A stretch of DNA of 64,000 nt from Bolinopsis microptera (GCF_026151205.1 NC_087082.1:12573365-12637364), one strand, 5' to 3'; positions 11,801 to 25,152 are shown, numbered from the stretch's first letter. The notes: generated by a model from the letters alone, not told the origin. Numbers and translations are program-made.

Positions 11801-14800
11801 ACTACACTTTCCACATCGCTTAACGAAACAATATCCCCGCTAATAACCAGGTAATAGCAACCACGCCCTCTTACACAACAATACATATCAACATACATAT
11901 CAACATAATATCAGCATACATGTTATTTCAACACTTACCAGCGCACCACAGTTCCTGCACTTCAACATATCTTCATCCCTCAGGGTTCCGTTGAGAAGTG
12001 CCAACTCTCGCATTTGTAGTTTCTTCAATTCGTTAGTATTGTCGGGTGACTGTATCGCATCGTTTATAATGGAGGTTATCTGGAAATTGAGATTCACGGT
12101 TTAAGAGATGGATTTCTGAGGAAAACAGTTTGTTTTAATACCATTATATCCGGTAGTGTGGAGTGACATGGTTTGAAGGGGACACCGAGCTAGTATATAA
12201 TGATGTTAGCGGCTTCAATTTGGTTTAGAGTTCCCAATATTCTTTAATTTAAGGTCTATGGGTATTTAAAATGCGACATCCCTAAAATAACGTAATGTCT
12301 TTCAACAATATACGCCGTACATCAAAGCCGAATGCCGATTGAGCGATAACGAGATAGAGTCAGGTATTTAAAAGCACTGGTGTGGATGGTAATGGAAACT
12401 TATAAGTGATATGAAAGGTTGTTTGTTTCAGATGTTTTTAAATAAATTGTGTTAATTATCCAAAATAAATTGGGTAAATTAGCTAGGGACTCTTTGGGCC
12501 CCTGATGCAAACCCCGATCAGTAAAAAGACGGGGGTAAAAGGAGGATCAACACTTCTGTACTAGTAGTATCGCGAACAGTCGACTTCTTCATTACTGTAG
12601 GCTGGTTATTTTGTTACAATGCGACTGTTCTACAACCAAAGTAAGATGACTACTATAAATAGATTTTTAAAAGTTAAAAATTTAAAGAGTATAAAACATT
12701 ATATTTAAAGTTTATAACAATGAAAAAAGTAAAGTACCCTCTTGATAGCATTGTGAAGTCCCTCCTCAGTCGGCGCTGATATAAGAGCGTGGAGATCCTC
12801 ATCCTCACCGGGCATAGGGAGACCATCCTTCCTTCCCTTACCCTCCTTCACTGATCCTTTACCTGCAAACAACTTCAGTTAATGGAAATAACAAACTACT
12901 TCAGTAGATGACAATAACGCTGGTACTAGGCCACAACAACTCGGATACTAAGCCACATTTGGGGTTTGTTTAAGTTATTACAGTAGTAGTGGGCCCACGT
13001 GGGGGAGGCGGGGGTGTAGGACCAGACGGAGGCCTTATAAAACGTCTCAATAACAAAGGTAAGTTAAACTGCTGTTTGTACTGACGAGTATTACAATATA
13101 CACACTTGCTGTTACCCGTTACAAGGGTACATTATAACAAGCCGAGTAAATTGAGCAAGTTACCGAATGGAGTAGTACTGCGAACTCGGCAGTAAACAAT
13201 GGAGAATTGACACCCGCACTTTCCAGGGCAACACTTCTAAATATAGAATAAATGCAGACCAATTTTATAGTTATTGAGCCAAGTTGACGAGCGAAAAATT
13301 ACTTTTTGGGAGACATTATTCTCTGCAAACACGTACACTACATATATTATACTAGTAATATACATATAATAGTCACATACCTCGAATCATGATTTTAGTT
13401 CCGGTTTCTTCCTCTAGTTTCTTGAGGGAGTTTCCCCGGGGCCCGATCAGCAGGCCCATGAAGTTCACATTCGGATTGGCCATGACTGGAATCATCACTT
13501 TTTCCTGGTGTCGTACTTGTGGCACACTGAAAAGAAACGCCGTTAAAAGTACACAAATGCACTTTATACCAGTACTGTATTAGCTCTGTAGTATTAGAGA
13601 TATATACACCACCTACAATGGACAGTAAATGTTATTTGTAAGGTTTAACGACTTTAACCTGTGTGGCAGTGAAATGTTTCGATAATCTAGACGTAATTCA
13701 TATCTTTTTCTATTGTTATGTAATAAAATTAAAGATATAATCTAATGATACGTTGTCGTTAATTAATTTACGATTAAATGTCAGAGAAGTACATTAAACG
13801 CTAATTTTGGCAGTGATAGGGGATATATTATGTAGTGCAACTAAGTGGCTTTTAACAATACTTTTTTATATGATCACTGGTTTCTTTTAAAACTTATCAC
13901 GGGTACGTTTAACATCATTCTGTATTAACTTGTATGTAATTGATCGATTTTAAAGATTTACATTTTTAGTAAGATCCGAGGTATACCTATCTTGAACACT
14001 AAATCAATTACAATGCAATATAAAATAACCCTCTAAGAAGTCTGACTCTAATTACTGCTAATTACTGCTACCAACATAAAAGAAATTTGTATGAATTCAA
14101 AATTGTATTTTACTCCTAAATTTTGTGTTACAGTCTTGCATATTTAAAATATAGCGATGCTTTGAATGAAATCACACAAATTTTGTCCCACCCCGGCCCG
14201 ATCAGTGAGTGAGCTGCGAGGAGTAAGTCTATAACTAGCCAGTATAGTATAACCTTGGGTAGCAGTTTAATGGAACCCTTTAAAGAAAAAAACTTTTGAC
14301 GAAATATTCCAAATTTAGTTTAACTTACTCTCCGCCAGCAGGCTTGAAGTTGGGATTGAGCCTCATCGCTTCCTGGATCAGCGCTTGACGCTCGTCTTCG
14401 AGTTTCTTACGTATGCGAAACTCGCGTGTGTTCAAGCGCTTACCCTCACTATTGTAGATTGGCTCTGGAGACGGCGATCTGTAAATCAGTTAACCGTTAA
14501 AAATCCGCCTACACAGAAAAACCTCGAGTAGATTCGATCCTAAATTATAATTATATGTTGATTAAGTTACAGAATATTGCGTTATGTCGAAGTGAAATGG
14601 TGGAACAGCGGTTGAGGGTCGGTTTAGTTTCAATTCAACCAGGCGAAGTCTTCATACGTTAGCTAAAATTTGGAGAGTTAAAAGCTAGGATCAGGGGTGG
14701 TTAGGAGTTAATAGTGTTAGAACTACATTAGTATTTTTACTGTAAGAGTTCTTTTAAGATTTTTCTATAATGCTGACTACGATAATCCTTGCAAATCACA

Positions 14801-17800
14801 TCCAAAAAAGGAATGAAAGAGCCCTTCAGTTTCTTATACTGGGGTTACAAGACGTGTCCATTAAGGTGCAGTGTAACATTGTTTATTAATACAATATAAA
14901 TACAATATTATGTGTGAAACAGAAAATATTTTTAAATGGGTAAGTTTCTTTAGAATTTAGATGTAGGCTCAACGTTATATTATGGTCACGAGATGGTCCA
15001 ACCATTTCCCAGACAACATTCCTTCTCCACAAATTTTGGGCATTGTTTCATTTTAGCTTCTTTAAAAACTGAGCACAGTTCAACTTGGCGTAGGGATGAA
15101 AGATGCTAGGAAGTTTGTTATACCAAATCATCTTGAATTTACGTATCAAATAAAAATCAATGGCAATATGAGTATTTCATTTAGAATTTTAGTGAATATT
15201 TTCTGACAATTAGTAATGTATCACTATTTACATCAACTTCTTTTACGATATTCCTCATTTTAAAATAAAAATGTGTATTACATGAAAATTGCGAGAAAGT
15301 CTTGGGGATAATCCCAATTTTCGCTATCCATTTTGTTGGTTAAACGGAGGAAAAGGCAAAGTGAAAAATATACCAGATATTTCGCGTTCTTCGCCACTAC
15401 TTCATGTCGAACTTGATGAGAATATTAGCGTCTTTTTTGTCACGATTTAATAGCAAAAAACAAACACGACTAATTTGTTTGCTATTTAACTGCTGAGGAA
15501 AATTTTCTGGATAATTGATGATAGTCACAGCTTCCTTGTTTCTATTTTACGGCAAATTTAAATCACAAATCGTACTTGGGGATTGGAATACCGCATAGGC
15601 ATTCTTATAATGAAATAAAAGGAGTTTAAAATGCACACGAAAGATACTGTCCACAACATTGAATTCAGTCAACAACTCCAAGTTAAATGTAACACATAGA
15701 CTATGTAATTGACATGAGACGTGCAATCAAATGTCTACAGCTTCAATCCAAAGATTCGCCTAAAACGGGACCAAAAATGTGTTTCTAACTTCGCGCAAGG
15801 TAAGCATGAAATGGGTTAAAGATACCGGTGTTACCACTTGAAGTAGTTGGCGAGAGAGAGGAGATGCTTGAGTGATATCAAAGCACCAAGATAAAACCTG
15901 GGGACGATGAGGCGGGCCTGACTGATAAGTATCAGAAAGTCTCATGCGTCTCCAGCAGTGCAGAGTGTCTCTGCCTCGTTTTCTCACCTTGTAATCTCGC
16001 TAGAAAAATCTCCGCTCTTCAGTTTCTTGTTAATTTCTTCTATCTTAACGTGAACTAAGGGTTGCAAAATTGTTTGTTACTGGGGTCAGCTGCTTTGGGT
16101 AGCAGACAGATATTCGTTAAAAAACGGATAATTGGTTAAATGAGAGGTTGTTAATTGGGTTACTTGTTAGGTGTTAGGAGTTAGTCAGTGAAATAAAATC
16201 CCAAACATATCAACCTTAACCAACAGATACATCTTCAAAAAAACTTCATAAAATGTACTCACTGAGGTATAGTCGTTGTTGTTCGTCTGTAAGATTTGGT
16301 GGTAGCGTCACTGGCATTCCAGGTATAAACTCCAAATCATCTTGAGCGCCCCATCTTGACCTTCTCTTTCGTTTTGGTTTGTCGTCAGCTCCCAAGGCTA
16401 CGGATTCTCCCTCCTTTGAATTACTTCTGTTACGGCTCCTGTCCCTGCTCTTCTCGTTGCTCCTTCTGCCCTTCTTGCGGTCACGTGATCTCCGTGACCT
16501 GGACCGGGATCTGATGATTATACCCGATTATAATATAATAAAGTGATATGCCTTGCTGAATGCTGGTACCGAGTTATGACCCTTTTAAGATATTGCAGAT
16601 ACGTGATCTTGGCACTTAATCAGTGATTTCGTCACCCAATCAGTAATCAAATCGGCAGCTATTCGCTAGCGAGCAACAATGAGACTCATTAGGCGGTAAC
16701 GAGCATGTTGGTGGATGACGATCTGATCACTTTGAGTGAATATTGATAGTGACGTTTCTTAAAACCGAAGAAATTTGCGTTATAGCGCTTCGGTTGCTGT
16801 CCTATAAGCAGTCTTCAACCAATCAGGGCATTGATTGAGTGAAGATATCACTGATTAAGTGCTGGATCACGTATCTGCAAGATCTTAAAAGGGTCATAAC
16901 TCGGTTAAATTGTAAACAACCAACTTGGAATTTTGGGAAAGCAATTCAATTAGCAAACCAAATATATCTAGAAACTTTGAAGTTCCTAGCTGAAAGCGTT
17001 CTCACTTTATGGTGACAATAGCGAAAAAGAGGGAGTGGCGTGCCACACCCACTGTAATTAATAAAATTTGACGAAACTTTCAGGAAATCTAAGTTTGACC
17101 CATATCTATAATCTCTGAAATTTCTGTGCAATTCTAAGAAGAATTACGTGAGTTATTGAAGGGTTGCGTGTGGGCAGTTACTTTTGGACCACCCTGTATC
17201 ATTAAATTTATTCTTGAGTAGATACCCTCTAGGTGTTTTACCTGCTGCGCCGACCCCGTCTGCTTCTATCACGACTACGGCTCCTCCTACCACTGCGCTC
17301 CCTACTCTTCTCCCGTCTGCCACGTGATCGAGATCTGCTCTTGTTGCGCATTCTTGAAGGCTCCCAAGAACCTGGGTCTTTTGGAGGTGAGTTGCCAGAG
17401 CTCTGTTTCTGGGCAGCTTGAGGTGGCCACTGTGCTGGGGGCTGAGCCTGTTGGGGTTGTGGAGACATGTTTGCGAGATGGGGCAGCAGCATCGACCCTG
17501 AGTATTGACTTCATTGAGAATCAATGTGAAACATTTAAAAGACAGTTATATGGTCAATATTTAGGAAAATCAATGTACAATACTGGTAAAATGACAACTT
17601 TGACACTTTAGTGAGTTGAAGAGCTCTTTAAGGGATCAAAAAGTCCCGTTATTGCGTTTCAACAAAGCAATTTCTATCAGGAGAGTTCCACACACGTAGA
17701 CTGGTGAATTTTGAACTTTTAAGTTTCAATTACCGGCTGAAATTAGATTCAGATCAGTAAATAGCTGACTTGAATGCAAATCAACAATATTAAACATGAA

Positions 17801-17964
17801 AAATAGTAAAAAGTACTGAAGGGTACACCAAGAATTCATGATTGATTTAGAAATGTGAGCAAAAACTCACCTTCAGATGGTCTCGGTCCCTGGCCCATGA
17901 AGGCTGGATTAAGGGATCCAAGGGGGGTGGTATTAGCACCTGTTGCCTGCCGTCCACTAGGCAT
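8899..17964 (-). CDS. SF1: Splicing factor 1 / branch-point-binding protein, complete, 13 coding exons
   Basis: Exons in transcript order: 17964-17871, 17497-17242, 16510-16263, 16054-15988, 14478-14329, 13526-13381, 12862-12738, 12079-11939, 11075-10943, 10812-10705, 10501-10276, 10133-9845, 8976-8899. They total 2061 nt (686 aa), and all phases agree. SF1 binds the intron branch point in the early (E) spliceosome with U2AF. Seen: N-terminal ATGANTTPL as in human SF1; an RS-rich domain about 80-150; U2AF ligand motif KRKRRSRW about 164-171; phospho-motif SPSPEP; KH-QUA2 RNA-binding region about 275-400 ([12 protein letters not shown]); zinc knuckle 1 with C403, C406, H411, C416, split by an intron; zinc knuckle 2 with C428, C431, H436, C441; RGG- and proline-rich C-terminus. 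Fly and worm SF1 also have the N-terminal RS domain; the human protein has one knuckle and yeast BBP has two. Confidence 0.95.
8977..9844. other. Last SF1 intron, no gene seen
   Basis: An AT-rich intron between the exons at 10133-9845 and 8976-8899. No coding exon, RNA gene or clear repeat was recognised. Confidence 0.5.
11086..11346. repeat. 19-bp G-rich minisatellite in an SF1 intron, about 13.7 copies
   Basis: The unit is GGTGAGGTTAGGGGTTACT, nearly invariant; the late copies carry TTAGTGG and GGCGAGG variants. It starts 11 bp inside the intron upstream of the exon encoding zinc knuckle 2. The SF1 transcript is the other strand, so in pre-mRNA it reads as a C-rich AGTAACCCCTAACCTCACC array directly before the acceptor, which may supply a pyrimidine-rich tract. 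The G strand has GGTTAGGGGTTA, close to the animal telomere motif. Confidence 0.9.
13527..14328. other. SF1 intron, no gene seen
   Basis: AT-rich intron upstream of the KH exon. Nothing beyond simple low-complexity sequence is recognised. The introns at 14479-15987 and 16055-16262 likewise show no exon. Confidence 0.45.
16565..16907. mobile_element. Foldback/MITE in an SF1 intron
   Basis: Terminal inverted repeats of about 58 bp begin CCGAGTTATGACCCTTTTAA on the left and end with its inverse at 16907. The arms differ at a few bases and flank a non-coding core of about 220 bp. No transposase remains. It lies in the intron between the two RS-domain exons, so it will form a stem in the pre-mRNA. 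Confidence 0.7.
17181..17201 (-). repeat. Solo mariner-like terminus
   Basis: TTTTGGACCACCCTGTA resembles a Tc1/mariner end next to a TA. I could not find the partner terminus. Confidence 0.3.
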
Positions 17965-18459
17965 GACTGCTACAAATGTATTGAGTTAATTAATTGCTAG
18001 ATAAATTGGGATGGCTAGCTCAGTCAGGTCCTGCTACTAAAAAATATTATAAAGGAGCCTAGAATTAACTGCCCACCCCACAGCCAGAAACCATAGCAGA
18101 CTAGCAGATAATCTGCAAGGAAATTTTCGATTTCGGAGGAAATTTTTGGTGCCAAAGAGGAAATTTATAAAGTCTACGATCTGAATTTTGAAACATTTTA
18201 CCATGAATTTTCTGGGGTAAAGAGGAGATTTTCTAAAAACAATCCAAAATTGTTGACAAATGAAAGAGGAAAAAACTAACAGTTCTTTGAATCGTTCTTG
18301 AAACTGTGTTTGAAAATGATCTCTATTGCCAAATTGCTTGTAGGCCTTCTGTGTGGACAAAATGATCAAGAATTTTTGCCTGCGGCAAACATATCTTCAA
18401 TTCCTGTCTGTGTGAAAGTTTAAGTTGTATACATACATGTTACATGGTAAGGTCTCCTC
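17965..18459. other. SF1 5' flank / presumed promoter region and LINE 3' end
   Basis: Upstream of the SF1 start codon. ATTTGTAGCAG just before the ATG resembles a splice acceptor, so a 5' UTR exon further upstream is possible. From about 18050 the sequence holds low-complexity GGAAATTTT motifs that recur at about 20430 on the far side of the LINE fragment. No TATA box was recognised. Confidence 0.35.
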
Positions 18460-20208
18460 CTAGTCGTTGGAGTGGCCTGCATCACACACATCGCGTTGGC
18501 GGCGTAACATATGTCTCCACTGTACTCGGTTGGTAGCCAAAGCTTCTGTTGTGTCGTTGTCGATGTTTTCAACACCTGTAAACTTAGCAGCATCTTCGAG
18601 TACGCAGGACTTCCAGTTCTTACGGGGTCTGCCCCTTGACCTCTTTCCATAGTTTGGCTTCCAGTTCAACAGAAACCTCGGTAGTCTAGAGTCTGGCATT
18701 CTAACTACATGTCAATACCAACGTAGCCTGGCAGCACTGATGAAAGTCTCAACTGACTTGATGCCAGCCCTCCTAAGAACTTCGTCGTTGGTTACATGAA
18801 AGAACCATTTAATCCTAAGGATCCTTCTCAAGGAGGTTTGATGGAAAACCTCGAAACGTTTCATCTGCTTTTTGGTGGTGTTCCAGACTTCAGCTCCATA
18901 CAACAAGATGGTGAGGACAGCAGCCCTATAGATCCTGATCTTGGTTGGAGTCTTTATAGTTCTGCTATTCCAAATGTTCCAGAGCTGATGAAAGGCGCCA
19001 TTAGCCTTCTGGATACGGACATCCAGGTCTCTGTTGATTGTCCCATCCCCACTAATAGTTGCACCCAGGTAGACAAAGTTGCTAACCTGCTCGACGGGTT
19101 CACCCTCAACCGACAGCTCAATACAATCATCCTTGATGAAAGGTCGCTGGGAGGCGCACTTGCTTACAGCCATGCATTGGGTCTTCTTTGCATTTATTCT
19201 GAGCCCAGCGTAGGAGCTGTAATGAACTAATAGATCAGTTGATTCCTGTAGGCCTTCCCCTGAGTTGTCCATAATAGCCATGTCATCAGCATAATCGGTG
19301 TCCAGAATGACCTTTTCCTCGACCGTCTTCATCTCTTTCTGCAGCACTGCGCCTTGACTGATGATCTTGTTGGTCTCAGCCAGAAATGCAGAAAAGTTTA
19401 GGCAGAAATTAAAGACAGGAGGTGCTTGAATGTCACCCTGACCTGTGCCTGAGTTAACATCAAACCAGTCTGTCAGCTCCCCATTAACCCTCACGGCACT
19501 CATGGTACCCCCAAAAAATGACTGAAATATTCTGACATATTTTTCAGGCAGCCCATAGTGTCTCATACTGCACCAAATAAAGTCCCTTCTGATAGAATCG
19601 AACGCTGCCTTGAAATCCACAAAATTAATGTAAAGAGGAATGTTAAACTCAAGACAGTTATGAATAATAGTTCGGAGAGAATAAATCTGATCAATACATG
19701 AGCGGTTCTGTCTAAATCCGCACTGATTCTCCCTGAGGAGACACTCCATACCAGCATGTAACCGCTTAAGAAGAATCATCTGAAAAAGCTTGGATGCTGT
19801 AGACCTTAAGGTGATCCCTCTGTTGTTCCCGCAGACTGAAGTGTCTCCTTTCTTCCCAATAACAATGATCACACCCTTTAACCAATCTTCAGGAACAGTC
19901 TCTTCTTCCCACACTTTCTTGAATAGACACTCTAGTTGATCAACTAGAGCACTCGCACCATACTTCAGTTGCTCGTTAGTTATCCCGTCCACTCCTGGGC
20001 TTTTGTTGTTCTTAAGCTTTGTCAGGGAATAACTAATCTCGTCTCTGGTGGGTGGTCCATCCGAACAAGAGAGAGAGTTAAAGTGGGGTTGGGGTGGTAC
20101 TGTATTAAGTTGTATGCACTCTACATTTCTCAGGATATGGTTGCCTTTACTCTGCAAGGCAAATATAATAATTTGTGATAAATACGACAGATGGTGCAAG
20201 CTTGCCAT
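18460..20208 (-). mobile_element. 5'-truncated LINE reverse transcriptase with one in-frame stop
   Basis: A 498-codon frame (20208-18712) continues in the same frame after a TGA at 18712-18714 down to a stop at 18460. Reverse transcriptase motifs are in order: NNKSPGVDGI, motif A FVDFKAAFDSI, motif B GTGQGD, motif C YADDMAIM, followed by the thumb/C-terminal region. The TGA falls in RWY*HVVRMPDSRLPR, where related elements have Gly, so it is a single nonsense change. The N-terminal endonuclease is missing and the frame begins only shortly before the RT, as expected for a 5'-truncated copy. The clade is probably RTE-like but this is not certain. It cannot mobilise itself. It lies about 500 bp upstream of SF1, on the same strand. 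Confidence 0.88.
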
Positions 20209-23200
20209 GTTTTACTTGTGTGTTGTTATTATAGGAGAACGCCATTTTGTAATACACTATTTTGAAGGACTTCAGATATTTTGTTATTGTAGATTTTAAT
20301 GTGGCCAAGCGAAAACGCAAAAAATTTTTCTGGGGCCTAGCTCCAAATGCTTGAGACTGTCTAGCTTCACTTGCCGACATTGAAATAGTGGAAAATTGGA
20401 GAGCGGAGCGAGCGGGCCACAGAAAACAGAAAATGTGTATCTGCGAGGAAATTTTTAACTTTCTGGATGTGGGCTGCCCACACATTATGAGACCCTTGCA
20501 TTACAGACGTTATTCATGTCAGAGTTGCACTGAAATTGCATGTAATTGATATGGGAGGGGGAGGGGTGTTCCAATTTGATCGAAAGTAAGAAGAAATGAC
20601 AATGTGATGTCATTTATCAGACACAGACTGCAATTCGATTTGCTCAGAACTTGTATAATTTCTACGGGTAACAGAGGTGCCAGAATCCTTCCACCCACGA
20701 CAATATGTGATTTGGACCTTCACCTGATCATCACTCTTACATCTTAAAAGGACAGGAAGTGCTTGTTGGGTGAGGGTCTGAACTGTTTGTTGCAGTAATG
20801 TGAGCATTTAAATTAAACTGTAACATATATTGAAATTGTTTCTTCAACCACTGCGCCCCTATGTGCGGTGTTTCTTTCAACCTGATTCCTGAAGTTTTTT
20901 TCGTTTGATTTATTGCTCATGATTTATTTATTGTTTCTTTCATATGGTGGAATTTTTAAAACTGTACCAATTCATTTAATACAGGAAAGACAACATTTTG
21001 GAAAGACAAAGACATAGGGGGTTTTATTCTACCCTTGTTTTTAAAATTTTTTCCCGATCTATGACTTGAAGTGCCGAAGGCACAAAAGAGTCAAGGACAA
21101 GGGTTAGTGAACAAGTTTTTTTTGTATATGGTAGCTTGCGACCGTGCGACCGACCGTACGTGCCCTCGCCCCCAGTTATCGCCCATGTTTCTGCCTGCGC
21201 AAAGTTATTTTGCGCGATAATCTGAATTAAATTGTTGGCGCGCGGTGCTGAACTGTTAAAGTACATTGTTAATTTCACCATGTACGCATCCCTCTAAGGA
21301 CTAATTGATATAGATAGCATATTATTATGAGTTAGTATTACTATTTTGCATAGATCCGTGTCAGGTTGCATATACAATAAACATATGGTTACATAGAAAT
21401 ATACACGATTTTCAAATTCAATATAGAATTATATATTAACTGGGCGGCGCTCGGCCTCTCACTCCGCCATATCGCATGTTTATAAACAGTTAAGACAGGG
21501 GTCCCCAGGTGGTATGGAATATGATAAAATACGCCATCGCGGATCGGGAAATTGAGCGGCCATCCACAAAAGAAAAGCGGCCGCATTTCTTGTTGTTTTA
21601 CTTTTTGGGGGTATCCAACCTTATAGCTAGACAATTACCATTGTTGAAATAATCTGTGTATATTGGTTGAATAAACTACTCTGAGAAAAAAATAGCTACA
21701 AGATATATAATACAGAATCAGATAACAGATAAATTAATGTTGATCCATGTACTCAAATTACACACACGCAGCTAACACAAGGAAAAGATTTGGGGCAAAA
21801 TTTGAGTTTCATTTCCCTCTGACATACACAAAGAGTAAAGACTATATCAGATCATGGAGGGCCTGAGTTAATGAACTGAAGTAATAGATCTAAAAGATAA
21901 GAAAGCGAACACATTTAAAATCTTTAACCAAATACATACACTCGAAACAGCTAAATCGATGGATAAAAGTCGTTTAAAGTGCATTCAAATGATGTGTATT
22001 ATATGTATTGTATTAAAAAACAAAACTTGTCTCACTCAATTTTACGTTGTAAAAAAGAGTTGGAAATGTTGATAATAAACAATATGTTAAATTTTAGGTG
22101 CATTGCGAATTTATAGCATTATTCAATGAAACAAGAAATTTGTTTCAATGAAACAAGAAATTTAATTTTTAGCACATTTTACAGAACAAAAGGATGTTAA
22201 ACAATCTATAAAAATATAATGCTCATTTGGTGTATTATATGACTTTCTGTCCTTGACTGTTAGTTTGATTTTGAAGGGACAGGTAACTAACGGGGCAAAG
22301 ATGGTAGTCTTTTACTTGGTGTGCCATTTTATTCCTTCCGTGCTCAATTTTCTCCTAACTCAACAAATTCACCAAAAAAAGTGGTACATTATTTGATGCA
22401 ATTTTCAAAAAATCGTGTTATATATATATATAACTCTAAAACTCTGGTCACAAGAGCAACTGCCTAAACGTGAAGAAGTGAAAACAAATACATAAAATAC
22501 TAGCAATCCTTTAAATTCGCAATAAATAAGTTCGTTCAATGTCATATTATAATTCTTAAAACCGCATATATGAGACCAGTAAATAATTTAATTGGTCTAT
22601 AGACTACTGTTTAAAAATCTCAATATAAACTTTTTAACAATAATAAATTAATTAAAAACACACAACAACCTTTGGTGTGTAAGAATGATTAAACAGCCTC
22701 ATTTTGACACAAAATATCTTCATAATATTATAGTATATGCTATATAATAATATTAGAACTGTTTAGTTGAGTTCAGGTAACAGAATTTAACTGTAATAGA
22801 ACCTCTGCTGTGTTATCCACTGTTGAGATGTAGCCATATTTTCGTCCGGTCTAACATTGACCCCGGATCGTGTTAAGTAAAGGAAAATGTATGATCCGTC
22901 ACATCATCACACATGTGAACAAGATATCAACGCACCATGTGAAAAAATATATAGTAAATAATTCCCGACCAACATTGTCATGCGGCAGTTAGGTTTCAGC
23001 TAATTAAGAAATACAAATTAAATTTAACTTTAGTGTAGCAATATTATCAAATCTTTGAATATACTATAATCAATAATGAGGAAACCGTCCAGTCGCCACT
23101 CACGTATCACATATCAGCAGTCAACCAGGGCGTATAAAAGCTTAACTGCGCCTGGGTCCTTTCACCAACTGTGTTAATGAAAGTGACGGTACGTGTTGGA

Positions 23201-24480
23201 ACCCTTCTGTGAGTTATATATTACTTGATTACAGGTCGGGTCAGGTCGACTTTCACAGCTCGTGTATTATATACCAGCTAGCTGAGCTGCTTATAGCATA
23301 CGCACTTACTAACTCCACAAAAGTATATTTATAATAGTATAGTAAAGTGACTGATGCATGATATTATCATCTAGCGCCAAAATCTAATTGAATATTATTT
23401 ATTCGGTATGTATCTAAATATTTTATTGATTGATCGAGTGTGTAATAAATTTGTGATCAATAGTAAAATTTGATTGAATTTATTTGAAATTAAAAAAAAA
23501 GAAAGTTGTAGTTAATAATTTATTAATTTATTAATTTTGATGGTAAGAAGTAAAATACAATTTTTTAAGTAAAATGCAATTTTTATTTTCCACAGACGAA
23601 TCAATACATATTGAATTATAAATATCCGATAATTCCACTAATAATCATTAAAATTTGCTTTGTAAAATCAAAAACGAAAAGCCGTACGCTGAACGCACGC
23701 GGCATCTTTTCGGCAGCTGCCTAACTTGTAGCCGCTAACATCAAAGCCGCCGCGCGCGCCAAGTCACAAGTGCTGGGGTGCATTCTCATTAACAATTAAA
23801 CTTGGTCAAAGATATTTATATACAATTCCTAAATTAGTGAAACAAATTTTTAGTGAAACAAATTTAAAATTTTATCCTTTATTTTACAATCATAATATAT
23901 TAATATTTATAAGCCTCCGTTTTGAAAGTTTTAAATTTTAATATATTCACATTTCTATTTAAAATTCAATTTAATGTATAAATCAATAACTGGCCGCCAA
24001 AGCCGCGCATTCTTAAAAACAGGATTAAATTGTTTATGATTGTACGACAAATAGAAATAAATTTAAAACAATCCGTGGTTTTTTAAAAATAAATTATAAT
24101 CTTACCTAAATCCAAAGCCAGCTTTGTAAAATTTACTATTAGATCATAATATATCGTCAATTCTAAATATTTACAATGCAACATTTCATTAATCTACATA
24201 CAAGCGTACTCCAGCCCCTGCACGCATCCGTTCTTATGCGGCGCGGCTCAAGCCGCGCACGCACGTATTATTTTATACTTTTTGCTTTCTAATAAATATC
24301 GTGTCAATGTGTACGTCTAAATGTTCATGTTTTGTGTAAACCGAATCCAATTAAGATTAGTGACAAGGATAAGGACCCAAGTGCCTGTACGGCTTTTTCG
24401 GACCCCTGTGGACCACTACTCTTGAAATCGCTCTACAACTAGTGAACATTTATAACTGTCATATAATATACTAGAAACCC
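20209..24480. other. AT-rich intergenic region, no gene recognised
   Basis: No convincing exon in 4.3 kb. At 20300-20480 is repeat-like sequence flanking the LINE. At 21000-21290 is a GC-richer patch. At 22420 is a short TA dinucleotide run. A TATA-box-like TATAAAAG at 23133-23140 is followed by an ATG at 23177 and a possible donor GTACGT, too little to call a gene. Confidence 0.4.
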
Positions 24481-24560
24481 GCCGCTAGTCGAAAGCTTTG
24501 TTCGAGGAAATGTTAAGCATCAGTTATGTTTTAACTTTTCTTCATCATATAGCCCCAAAA

Positions 24561-24698
24561 CGATACTTTTTACCGCATCAAAAAATTTCAATCACAACCA
24601 AAGTTATAAATATATATATAGGTATATAGCGTCATGAGGGTAAATGTGAGCTAGTTGTGAAATTCTGATGTAGCATACAGCATAACACCGCGCGTTGA
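24561..24698. repeat. Block X', copy of the sequence 5' of the Pif1 fragment
   Basis: Starts CGATACTTTTTACCGCATCA and ends near CGCGCGTTG; a diverged copy (block X) is at 26658-26782. It forms part of a duplicated unit around the helicase fragment. Confidence 0.65.
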
Positions 24699-24884
24699 AA
24701 TCCGCTGTAGTTGAAAATTTTATTAAAGGACACTATAAGTGATAAGGGAGCGAATTTATCGTTCGAATTTATCGGTCATCGCTAGTCAATGGTCAAACAA
24801 TCCAACAAATATGCGTTAGTTCCCGAACCCTGCTTCACTGAAAATATATGAATTACACATTTGAATCATTTCGGTAAATGTCAG

Positions 24885-25152
24885 GTCCCTCATCGTCTCA
24901 TTTGATAGATCTGTTCAAATTGAAGTTTTTACGTATGAAAAATTGTGATAAATAAAAAAGGAAATTTGTGCTGAATGAAATTGGTAACATGACATAATCT
25001 ATCAAATGACTCAACACTTGGGACGCTGAGTGTAGATTTAACCTGAGTTACAAATGTGAATAAATGGATATAGGTTGGAAAAACGTTAGAATTATTATTA
25101 TTATCGTTATATAAAAATATTATATAAAAATTGATTGTTATAAAAATAAATA
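24885..25152. repeat. Block Y', copy of the sequence 3' of the Pif1 fragment
   Basis: Shares ACTCAACACTTGGGA, AAATGGATAT and AAAATTGATTG landmarks in the same order with block Y at 25906-26195. In this copy no helicase reading frame is attached. Confidence 0.65.

Noticed and set aside
18796-19230. 144-codon plus-strand ORF
   Set aside because: Antisense shadow of the LINE reverse transcriptase frame.
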